This document shows positions 1 through 6,050 of a DNA stretch of 8,817 nucleotides, in pieces. The notes beneath the pieces were generated by a model that worked only from the letters and a program-made list of their open reading frames with translations, had not been told where the DNA came from and searched no databases. A program made the translations under genes and the position numbers. Numbering within the stretch: position 1 is the first letter of the stretch; every line of letters begins with the position of its first letter. The DNA comes from an uncultured Collinsella sp. (GTDB lineage: Bacteria > Actinomycetota > Coriobacteriia > Coriobacteriales > Coriobacteriaceae). The stretch spans positions 1 to 8,817 of the forward strand of contig URWW01000048.1 in NCBI GenBank assembly GCA_900551665.1. Direction: 5' to 3'.

Positions 1-18
1 ATTTCTTAGGAAGTGAAC

Positions 19-34
19 TTGGCATCTTTGCCAA
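19..34. repeat. Inverted repeat TTGGCA-N4-TGCCAA
   Basis: A perfect 6+6 palindrome with a 4-base spacer sits just upstream of the ribosome binding site of the first gene. It could be an operator for a dimeric repressor. It could also be chance within the tail of an upstream coding region, since the window edge hides what lies before it. Confidence 0.3.
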
Positions 35-42
35 CTTACGTT

Positions 43-50
43 GGTGAAGG
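43..50 (+). promoter_or_regulatory. Ribosome binding site deciding a CTG start
   Basis: GGTGAAGG lies 6 bases before CTG 57. It is the only SD-like sequence near the beginning of this reading frame, and it overlaps the upstream in-frame TGA (45-47). It supports initiation at CTG 57 over GTG 96. Confidence 0.4.
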
Positions 51-56
51 ATTTTT

Positions 57-569
57 CTGCTTACGGGTGCCGCGGGTGCACTCGCGTGCCTTGCGGTGGC
101 CCACATCAGGCACGTCGCGTTTTGTCGCGCCCATCCGTTCGTGAGCAACTTCTACACCGATGACGATCACGAGCGCGCCTGTCGTCTGAGCGGGTTTTCG
201 CGTATCGCGGCCTGTGCGCTCGTATGCTTCGGCGCCGTGATCGCGGTCATTCAGAGCGTGCCGCTGCAGCATGTGTCGGGAGGCCTGAGTTCGTTGGTGG
301 TCTGCTGCGCGGCAGCGGCGCTTGTTGCGATGTACGGTCGCCTCATGGCCCGCCGCATCGACATCGAGGCATATAACGAACGTGCCGAATTTCTGCATGG
401 GGGATGTGACGTGCGCGTTCGATTCGCCCTGTTGGTAGCGGCGGTGACGGTTGTCACAGCGCTCGGTAGCCTCTTCTTCGTCCTCTCCGCATGGAGCCAG
501 ATTCTCATCTGGGGCGCCATCGGCATCGCGGTTGGATGGGTGTTCTTAACGGTGTTTCGCGAGTCCTAG
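57..569 (+). CDS. Small polytopic membrane protein of unknown function
   Basis: I do not recognise a family with confidence. Read from a CTG at 57 the product is 170 residues with about five hydrophobic segments (roughly 2-19, 49-68, 76-96, 123-144, 147-167). Between segments 1 and 2 lies a polar stretch containing YTDDDHERACRLSG, and another polar stretch lies at 97-121. The motif and layout faintly recall small DUF3784-like membrane proteins, which is a guess. Start choice: the frame is closed by TGA at 45-47. The first conventional start, GTG at 96, has no SD and would cut off the first helix. CTG 57 sits 6 bases after GAAGG (46-50) and keeps that helix. In the same frame, codons 3-44 before the TGA could be the tail of an upstream gene. 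No partner gene is evident; the next gene starts 114 bases downstream. Confidence 0.6.
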   Translation: MLTGAAGALACLAVAHIRHVAFCRAHPFVSNFYTDDDHERACRLSGFSRIAACALVCFGAVIAVIQSVPLQHVSGGLSSLVVCCAAAALVAMYGRLMARRIDIEAYNERAEFLHGGCDVRVRFALLVAAVTVVTALGSLFFVLSAWSQILIWGAIGIAVGWVFLTVFRES

Positions 570-633
570 GGGTGCCTTGCGGTGGCGCGGGCGGGGTTTC
601 GCCCTCGCTCGCGTTGCCCGCCGCCGAACTGGG

Positions 634-639
634 TATCAT
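634..639 (+). promoter_or_regulatory. Possible -10 box for the 684 gene
   Basis: TATCAT about 45 bases before the ATG resembles a -10 element. The only TTG-like -35 candidate (614-619) leaves a spacer of just 14 bases, so the promoter assignment is weak. Confidence 0.2.
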
Positions 640-683
640 CCCTCCATATTGCACGCCGACCGCCCGGAAGGATTGATACCTCG

Positions 684-2669
684 ATGAACCACGACGAGAT
701 TTTGGAGATGCTGAGGCGTTCCGGAGTGGAGGTGCCCGGCAGCGCCGGGCACAGCGCGGAGGAGCCCATCGATGTGGAAGTCGAGGTGGAGGACATCCCG
801 GCGAGCGAGTCGAAGGGCCCTGCGGGCGGCGAAGCGCCCAAGTCCGCCTGCGAGCGCAAGAAGGCCGCTCGCGCCAAGGAGAGGGCTGCGCGCGGGGAAC
901 ATGTTCACGAAGGGCGCCCCGTTCCCCCGTTCATGGAAAAGCTCGCCCACTGGAGCCGCACAGCGCTCATCGTGGCACTGATCGTGCTCGGTATCGCCGC
1001 GCTCGTCTCGTATTGGTGGTTCCATCCGGCGCTCAACATCCACAGCCCGAGAGTGTGGAGCTGGATTATCCTCGTCGCCATCTTCGCCGTGGTCGCCCTC
1101 AAGGTCGTGGCCCTGCGCTCCGCGCGCCATGCCACGCTGTTCAACCGGCTCGCGTACGTGCCGCTTGCGGTGATTCTTGCGTTCTTCGTCGGCCTCATCA
1201 TGGGTGAGCCGTTCATCCCCGGCAACGCCGAGCGTTACGCCAACGTGCTCAAGACCACTGACGGCGATTTCGCCAAGGATATCGAGGAAGTCGACTATTC
1301 GGATGTCCCCGTGATCGATCGCGCTTCCGCGCAGTTGCTCGGCTCCCGCGCCATGGGCTCGATCCCCGAGTTCGTGAGCCAGTTCGAGATCAGCCCCGCC
1401 TACAGCCAGATCAACTACCAGGGCCGTCCGGTGCGCGTGAGCCCGCTCACCTATGCCGACCTGTTCAAATGGCTGAGTCACCGCGGCACGGGTATCCCCG
1501 CGTACGTGCTCGTGGACATGGTCACGCAGGAAGCCGAGGTCGTGCGCCTGAAGGACCCGATCCGCTATTCCGAGAGCGAGCCGCTTGCGCGCAACATCGA
1601 CCGCTATGTGCAGCTCAAATACCCCACCTACATGTTCGACCAGAAGAGCTTCGAACTCGATGAGAAGGGAACGCCCTGGTGGGTCTTTCCCGTGCAGAAG
1701 CGCTCCATCGGTTTGTTCGAGGGCACCACGATTCAGCGCGTGGTCCTGGTGAACGCTTGCACCGGCGAGACTGAGGATTACGCGATTGAAGACTGCCCCA
1801 CATGGGTCGACCGCGCTTATCCGAGCGACCTCATCATCCAGCAGTACAACTGGAGCGGTGCGTACAAGAACGGTTGGCTCAACTCCTGGCTCGGCCAGCA
1901 GGGCGTGGTCCGCACCACGCTCGGCACCGATGGCGAGCTGGGCTACAACTACCTGGCACAGGGCGATGACATCTACCTGTACACGGGTGTGAGCTCCGTG
2001 ACTGCCGACAGCTCGAACGTCGGCTTCATCCTGGTCAATCAGCGCACGGGCGAGTCGCATTACTATCCGGTGGCGGGTGCCACCGAGGATTCGGCCCAGG
2101 CGTCTGCCGAGGGTCAGGTGCAGAACCTCAAGTACGAAGCGACCTACCCGCTTCTGCTCAACGTCGCCGGGCAGCCGACCTATTTCATGGCGCTGAAGGA
2201 TAACGCCGGCCTGGTCAAGATGTACGCGATGATCAACGTGGAGCACTACCAGAGTGTTGCCACGGGTTCCACGGTCGCGTCGACCCAGGAGAGCTACCTG
2301 CAGATGCTCGCATCCTCGGGCGCCCTGTCCGAGGACGAGGTCGCGGCAAGTGGAGTCGAGGACCGGCTGTCCGGTACCATCGCCTCCATCGCGCAAGCTG
2401 TCATCGACGGCAACTCGCATTTCTACGTGACTCTTGAGGGCGACGGTGCGATTTATGATTTCGCCCTGCCGGAGATGCTCGGCATCGTCCGCTACCGCGT
2501 GGGCGATGCGATCGAGTTCAGCTGCGCCACTTCCTCCGATGACGAGGAGAAGGGGACGGTCCGCCAAGTCGTGAGCCTTGCCGGCGCCCGGGCGAATTCG
2601 GAGGCCGCGCCTGCTGCTGAGCCCTCCGCCGAGGCATCCGATGCCGAGGCCGACGGGCCTGCGGCGTAG
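684..2669 (+). CDS. Large membrane-anchored protein with extracytoplasmic repeats, function unknown
   Basis: 661 residues from ATG 684, which has GGAAGGA at 666-672. A longer in-frame start at 582 is rejected because its extra residues lack conservation-like character and it has no SD. Residues 1-80 are polar, with an acidic patch (about 26-40) and a basic stretch (57-71). Helices lie at about 93-112, 125-144 and 154-174. Positive charges before helix 1 and between helices 2 and 3 place the C-terminal ~485 residues outside. That part carries three copies of L-V-[DN]-x-x-T-[GQ]-E (276-283, 355-362, 450-457), each in a beta-strand context that loosely resembles PepSY-like modules. Residues 561-614 look like a small beta-barrel, and 633-661 are an Ala/Glu tail. 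Cys359 and Cys371 could pair. I recall similar sequences in Firmicutes and Coriobacteria without an assigned role, so envelope function is inference only. Monocistronic, followed by a terminator. Confidence 0.85.
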   Translation: MNHDEILEMLRRSGVEVPGSAGHSAEEPIDVEVEVEDIPASESKGPAGGEAPKSACERKKAARAKERAARGEHVHEGRPVPPFMEKLAHWSRTALIVALIVLGIAALVSYWWFHPALNIHSPRVWSWIILVAIFAVVALKVVALRSARHATLFNRLAYVPLAVILAFFVGLIMGEPFIPGNAERYANVLKTTDGDFAKDIEEVDYSDVPVIDRASAQLLGSRAMGSIPEFVSQFEISPAYSQINYQGRPVRVSPLTYADLFKWLSHRGTGIPAYVLVDMVTQEAEVVRLKDPIRYSESEPLARNIDRYVQLKYPTYMFDQKSFELDEKGTPWWVFPVQKRSIGLFEGTTIQRVVLVNACTGETEDYAIEDCPTWVDRAYPSDLIIQQYNWSGAYKNGWLNSWLGQQGVVRTTLGTDGELGYNYLAQGDDIYLYTGVSSVTADSSNVGFILVNQRTGESHYYPVAGATEDSAQASAEGQVQNLKYEATYPLLLNVAGQPTYFMALKDNAGLVKMYAMINVEHYQSVATGSTVASTQESYLQMLASSGALSEDEVAASGVEDRLSGTIASIAQAVIDGNSHFYVTLEGDGAIYDFALPEMLGIVRYRVGDAIEFSCATSSDDEEKGTVRQVVSLAGARANSEAAPAAEPSAEASDAEADGPAA

Positions 2670-2681
2670 AATGATCGCCTG

Positions 2682-2705
2682 CCCTCGCGGACGTGTCCGA
2701 GAGGG
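2682..2705 (+). other. Hairpin just after the 684-2669 gene
   Basis: CCCTC (2682-2686) pairs with GAGGG (2701-2705) and CGGA (2688-2691) with TCCG (2696-2699), with one G/A mismatch and a 4-base loop. No T-tract follows, so it is more likely an mRNA 3'-end stabilising or pausing structure than a terminator. Confidence 0.3.
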
Positions 2706-2751
2706 GATGGGATAACTCAGCGTGCATATGGGCCGCTGTGTGCTATTTGGG

Positions 2752-2786
2752 GACGAGCCTGCGGTTGGCGCCGCAGGCTCGTCTTT
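2752..2786 (+). terminator. Rho-independent terminator after the 684-2669 gene
   Basis: A perfect 13-bp stem (2752-2764 with 2771-2783, arm GACGAGCCTGCGG) with a 6-base loop is followed by TTTGTGTTT. It lies 83 bases after the stop codon and isolates this gene from the flavin reductase gene. Confidence 0.85.
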
Positions 2787-2865
2787 GTGTTTAGACCCTT
2801 TGGGGAGGGGTACAGGTAAAGGACTATCGTAAAAGTAGCAAATAATGCCCTGAAGGAGTTTACAT

Positions 2866-3426
2866 ATGTCCAACAGCAAAAAGATCGTTTTCATCGTCGG
2901 ATCCTTGCGCCGTGACTCGCACAATCGAACGCTGGCGGGATATGCGGCCGAGGTGATCGGTGAGCGTGCAACTGTCGAGTACCTGGAGTATGCCGATGTT
3001 CCGTTGATGAACGAGGATGTCGAGTTTCCGCCGCCGCCCGAGGTTGTGCGCGTGCGCGAGCAGGTGGAGGCCGCGGACGCCGTGTGGATTTTCACGCCCG
3101 AGTACAACTTCAGCTATCCCGCGGGATTGAAGAACGTGCTCGATTGGTTGAGTCGCCCGCAGATTGCCGGCGACTTCGAAGCAGCGGTGTCGTTGACTGA
3201 CATGCCCGTTGCCATTTCCGGCGCTGGTGGAAAGGCCGCCAATGCAAACGTTCGCCGTCAGCTCGTCGATCTCCTCGAATATGTGGAGGCTTCCATCGTG
3301 GGCGGGGAGGGCGAGGGCTTTGTGCTGCCCGCATCTGCTTGGGAGACCGGCGTCTATGTGATCCCCGAGTGGGATAAGACACGAATCGCCTTGCAAGCTG
3401 AGGACCTGCTTGCCGCGCTGTCTTAA
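2866..3426 (+). CDS. NADPH-dependent FMN reductase family protein
   Basis: 186 residues, the usual size for the flavodoxin-like NADPH-dependent FMN reductase family (SsuE/ChrR/YieF type). Such proteins bind FMN and pass electrons from NAD(P)H to quinones, chromate, azo dyes or free flavin. Visible signatures: a first beta strand KIVFIVGS, then the phosphate-binding loop GSLRRDSHNRTLA (about 12-24), and the FMN-contacting segment TPEYNFSYPAGLKNVLDWLSR around 78-98. A glycine-rich SGAGGKAAN follows at about 118-126, as expected for the third flavin loop. The start is clear: AAGGAG (2853-2858) lies 7 bases upstream of the ATG. It sits alone between two hairpins, so it is probably its own transcript. 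No signal peptide; cytosolic. The exact electron acceptor cannot be read from sequence. A role in oxidative-stress defence via quinone reduction is plausible but inferred. Confidence 0.92.
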   Translation: MSNSKKIVFIVGSLRRDSHNRTLAGYAAEVIGERATVEYLEYADVPLMNEDVEFPPPPEVVRVREQVEAADAVWIFTPEYNFSYPAGLKNVLDWLSRPQIAGDFEAAVSLTDMPVAISGAGGKAANANVRRQLVDLLEYVEASIVGGEGEGFVLPASAWETGVYVIPEWDKTRIALQAEDLLAALS

Positions 3427-3479
3427 GCTTGCCGCGCAGTTTTAACACGCTTGCTGCTTAATCCGAAGCACCTTTGGTG

Positions 3480-3519
3480 TGCGCCCCCTTGATGCGAAGT
3501 GCCGCATCAAGGGGGCGCA
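3480..3519 (+). terminator. 17-bp perfect hairpin, probable terminator
   Basis: TGCGCCCCCTTGATGCG (3480-3496) pairs perfectly with 3503-3519 across a 6-base loop, 53 bases after the flavin reductase stop. The following ATTCGTTTG is only moderately T-rich, so termination is likely but the tail is imperfect. Confidence 0.65.
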
Positions 3520-3729
3520 ATTCGTTTGCGATAGATGGACGTCTGTATCGATGTGGATACACATGGGCTTAATGGGTTGCATAGCTGATACACAAAAATG
3601 CGTCCGAATGAAGAGAATAATCATAATTGTTATCAAATAGTGAATTACTACGCATAAAAGATACGAAAGTGTGTATACTCGGGCCAAGCGAGCTCATCTC
3701 GCCGGATAAGACTCGGGAAAGGATTCATC
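3520..3729 (+). promoter_or_regulatory. AT-rich promoter and operator region of the importer operon
   Basis: This part of the 303-base gap before the SBP gene is clearly more AT-rich than its surroundings, especially 3590-3665. TATACT at 3674-3679 is a good -10 box, but I see no good -35 at 16-18 bases, which suggests activator dependence or an unusual promoter. The octamer GATACACA occurs at 3556-3563 and 3587-3594, with near-inverted copies TGTATC (3544-3549) and TGTGTATA (3670-3677, over the -10). TGTATC-N6-GATACA (3544-3561) is a perfect palindrome. A small leader hairpin GCGAG/CTCGC lies at 3688-3702. The SD GGGAAAGGA (3715-3723) is 6 bases from the ATG. No T-box or recognisable riboswitch was seen. 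Confidence 0.5.
3544..3561. repeat. Inverted repeat TGTATC-N6-GATACA, candidate operator
   Basis: Perfect 6+6 palindrome about 120 bases upstream of the -10-like box. Its right arm belongs to GATACACA (3556-3563), which recurs at 3587-3594, 31 bases on and so close to three helical turns, and again inside the SBP gene at 3848-3855. Binding by a regulator is inferred. Confidence 0.35.
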
Positions 3730-4548
3730 ATGAAGAAACGTATCGGTATGTGCATGGCGTCTTTGGCGATGGTCGGGGCGCTCGCCCTAACGGGCTGCGG
3801 CGGGTCGGATGCCCCTTCCCCCGATGCGGGGTCCGGATCCGAAGATGGATACACACTGGTGAAAGAGGGAACGCTGAGCGTCGGCACCTCGGCTGAATAT
3901 CCGCCGTTCGAGTACATCGAAGATGGCGAATACCGCGGGTTCGACCTTGAGCTCGCGGAGGCCATCGCCGAGGATCTGGGGCTTGAGCTGGAGATCGGCA
4001 ATATGGATTTCGATGGCCTGTGCGCGGCGGTTGCATCGGGAACCAAGTACGACGTGGCGTTCGGCGCCATCACCATCACGCCCAAGCGCGAGAAGCAGGT
4101 CGATTTTACCGACCCGTATTACATGGACGACCAGGCGATTGTGACGATGAAGGATAACGCCGAGATCACGGCTGAGAATTACGCGGAAACGCTGAATGTC
4201 GAGGGCATCAAAATCGCCGTTCAGTCCGGTTCCACCGCCGAGGCGTTTGTGAACGAGAATTTCCCCGAGGCGACGGTCGTGCCGTTCAAGAACGCGACCG
4301 ACTGTTTCGCCGCGCTCCAGTCCGACCAGGCGTCCGCCCTCGTGACCAACCGTTCCGTTGCAGCTCAGATGACCTCGAGCAGCTTTGATAATGAGCAGGT
4401 TGTCAAGCTCATTTCGACGGGTGAGGAGTACTCGATCGCCGTCAACAAGAACAACCCCGGCCTCACGGATGCCATCAACGATTCCATCGCAAAGCTCACG
4501 GAGGATGGGACGGTGGACGCCCTCATGGAGAAATACAGCATCAAATAG
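3730..4548 (+). CDS. Amino-acid ABC transporter substrate-binding lipoprotein
   Basis: 272 residues of the SBP_bac_3 family (polar amino-acid uptake). In this family the protein captures substrate outside the membrane and delivers it to the permease encoded just downstream. Residues 1-22 form a lipoprotein signal (KKR, hydrophobic core, lipobox LTGC at 20-23), with Cys23 as the lipid anchor, then a Gly/Ser/Asp-rich linker to about 40. Family hallmarks follow: GTSAEYPPFEY (52-62), GFDLELAEAIA (70-80), GAITITPKREKQVDFTDPYY (112-131, Arg120 being the expected carboxylate ligand) and QSGSTAE (165-171). The family's ammonium-binding Asp, in the context DAVxxD, appears as Asn207 (SALVTN), so the ligand may be unusual. 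The substrate cannot be named; cystine, arginine and glutamine types all remain possible. First gene of a three-gene operon with strong hairpins on both sides. Confidence 0.95.
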   Translation: MKKRIGMCMASLAMVGALALTGCGGSDAPSPDAGSGSEDGYTLVKEGTLSVGTSAEYPPFEYIEDGEYRGFDLELAEAIAEDLGLELEIGNMDFDGLCAAVASGTKYDVAFGAITITPKREKQVDFTDPYYMDDQAIVTMKDNAEITAENYAETLNVEGIKIAVQSGSTAEAFVNENFPEATVVPFKNATDCFAALQSDQASALVTNRSVAAQMTSSSFDNEQVVKLISTGEEYSIAVNKNNPGLTDAINDSIAKLTEDGTVDALMEKYSIK

Positions 4549-4583
4549 GTGAATGCCACATGGATGTGGGTGTTCGGATGATG

Positions 4584-4621
4584 CGCGCCGCCGGCTTGTA
4601 AAGGGGTCGGTCGGCGGCGCG
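4584..4621 (+). other. Intercistronic stem-loop between SBP and permease genes
   Basis: CGCGCCGCCGGC (4584-4595) pairs with GTCGGCGGCGCG (4610-4621), 12 bp including one G-U pair, around a 14-base loop. No T-tract follows, so it is not a typical terminator. In binding-protein operons such as mal, hairpins here protect the SBP mRNA 3' end and raise SBP output over permease. That role is inferred here. Confidence 0.6.
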
Positions 4622-4631
4622 AAAGAAGCGA

Positions 4632-6029
4632 ATGGATGGGGAAAGGACCATGGAACACGTACGTCAAACGTCGGGTGTCGCGTTGGAGTCTTCGCTGCGC
4701 CGTCAGGGTGCACGCAGCGCTGTCTTGCGCATGCTGGCCGTGATCGCGCTGCTGTGCCCCACCTGCGTTGCGATGCCCGGTACGGCCTCTGCTCTCGAGG
4801 TCCACAAGCTCACATGCCAGCCCAACGGGGATTCGGGCAGCGATGTCTTGGGCGGGGTCGAGACGAGAATCACCTGGGAAGTCCAGGCTGCCCCAGATGA
4901 GGAGCTAACCGCTCTGACCCTCACCGTGCCAGGGGGCACCTCGTATTCGACCGACGATTTGCGCATGACCATGCTTTTTGGGGACGATCTCATGGAGCGC
5001 GAGTTCCTCGAGCCGTCGATTGAGGAAAAGGGCGAGAGCATCGAAATGACGTTGCCCGCCCCCGCCCCCGCCGGTCGCTTCTTCCGCGTCGAGCTGTACG
5101 GCGTTGTCTTTCCCGCTTCGGGTGGAGAGATGCAGTGTTCTGGCTCCTACGAGCTGGTAGATGGTGAGAGCCATGAGATTGAGGGCATCCCCGCGGTGAA
5201 TGTGAAGGGCGTGACCCCGTTCGACCAGTTCAAGATGTTCCTCGAGGCCCAGCCATGGGTCGAGGCCTGGAATTCGAACACGTTCCTACGCCTGTTTCTC
5301 AATCCGGTGCTCGTCGTCAGCAGCCTGCCGATCATCTTCTCGGGCTTTTTGATGTCGTTGGCAATCGTGCTCGTCGCCTTCCCTGTGGCGATCCCCTTTG
5401 GATTCATGTTCGCGCTCATGCGCATCTCGAAATCGCGCATCCTGCGCGTGCTCGCCGGCGTGTATGTGAATCTCATTCGCGGTACGCCCGCGTTCCTGCA
5501 GATCTACATCGCGTTCTTTGGTTTGCCCCTCGCAGGCGTCAACATCGATAACTACACGCTCGGCGTCATTGTGATGGCGATGAACTCCGCAGCGTACCTG
5601 TGCGAGATTTTCCGCGCCGGTATCCAGTCCATCCCGAAGGGTCAATCCGAGGCGGCGCGCTCCTTGGGCATGACCGCGGCCCAGACCATGGTCTCGATTA
5701 TCATCCCGCAGACGTTCCGCAACGTGATTCCAACGCTGACCAGCGAATTCATCTTGCTCTATAAGGACACGTCCCTGCTCGCGGCGGTCGGTGTCATGGA
5801 GATCGTCATGTACGCCAAGACCATTGTCGCCACGACCGGATCAATCACGCCGTATGTGGTGGCCGCTCTGTTCTATCTTGTGATCACGCTTCCGCTTGCA
5901 CGTGTCGTGAGCGTGCTCGAGGCCCGTTTGACGGGAGCGGCCGCCAACGGTAGTGGATCGGGCAAGAAGCCGCAGAAGAGCGCGGGGACGATGGTTCCCA
6001 CGCCTGCCGACCACATCGCAAACCTGTAG
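4632..6029 (+). CDS. Amino-acid ABC permease with exported N-terminal domain
   Basis: 465 residues, about twice the usual ~220 of a His/Glu/Gln-type permease. Residues 24-54 look like a signal peptide (RR, hydrophobic core 30-48, likely cut after TASA, 51-54). Residues 55-~195 are a polar, strand-rich exported region with Cys62 and Cys169, which could form a disulfide; it shows no SBP motifs. Residues 196-230 form an amphipathic or hydrophobic linker. The permease core spans about 232-430 with about five helices, the family segment IRGTPAFLQIYIAFFGLP (282-299) and the EAA loop EAARSLGMTAAQ to PQ (340-360), which docks on the ATPase. The C-terminal 30 residues are Gly/Lys-rich. Start uncertain: ATG 4632 has weak AAAGAAG, and ATG 4650 has GGGGAAAGGA but only 2 bases away. 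The signal peptide is kept either way. Likely a homodimer in the importer. Confidence 0.9.
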   Translation: MDGERTMEHVRQTSGVALESSLRRQGARSAVLRMLAVIALLCPTCVAMPGTASALEVHKLTCQPNGDSGSDVLGGVETRITWEVQAAPDEELTALTLTVPGGTSYSTDDLRMTMLFGDDLMEREFLEPSIEEKGESIEMTLPAPAPAGRFFRVELYGVVFPASGGEMQCSGSYELVDGESHEIEGIPAVNVKGVTPFDQFKMFLEAQPWVEAWNSNTFLRLFLNPVLVVSSLPIIFSGFLMSLAIVLVAFPVAIPFGFMFALMRISKSRILRVLAGVYVNLIRGTPAFLQIYIAFFGLPLAGVNIDNYTLGVIVMAMNSAAYLCEIFRAGIQSIPKGQSEAARSLGMTAAQTMVSIIIPQTFRNVIPTLTSEFILLYKDTSLLAAVGVMEIVMYAKTIVATTGSITPYVVAALFYLVITLPLARVVSVLEARLTGAAANGSGSGKKPQKSAGTMVPTPADHIANL

Positions 6030-6036
6030 ATGCCAC

Positions 6037-6042
6037 GAGGAG
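6037..6042 (+). promoter_or_regulatory. Ribosome binding site deciding the ATPase start
   Basis: GAGGAG lies 8 bases before ATG 6051 and inside the seven codons that would be coding if ATG 6030 were used. It argues for 6051. Confidence 0.7.
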
Positions 6043-6050
6043 TGTTCGAT

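Noticed and set aside
582..683. 34-codon N-terminal extension of the large membrane protein
   Set aside because: GTG 582 has no SD, the extension is Arg/Pro-rich and GC-driven, and ATG 684 has GGAAGGA upstream and begins a plausible helical N-terminus.
2681..2740. tRNA-Ser-like look of GGACGTGTCCGAGAGG
   Set aside because: No acceptor stem, anticodon arm or T-arm could be formed around it; only a simple hairpin is supported.
636..3107. An 823-codon open frame on the minus strand
   Set aside because: It lies antisense to the convincing 684-2669 gene and runs through a terminator into the flavin reductase gene. Its composition is rich in Arg, His and Gly without helices or motifs, typical of a shadow frame in GC-rich DNA.
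3427..3729. T-box or metabolite riboswitch upstream of the importer
   Set aside because: No T-box sequence, specifier-loop layout or known aptamer core is visible; the region is AT-rich with short repeats, fitting protein operators better.
3787..4713. Minus-strand open frame opposite the SBP gene
   Set aside because: The plus strand gives a textbook SBP_bac_3 lipoprotein; the reverse reading has no domain signature and crosses the intercistronic hairpin.
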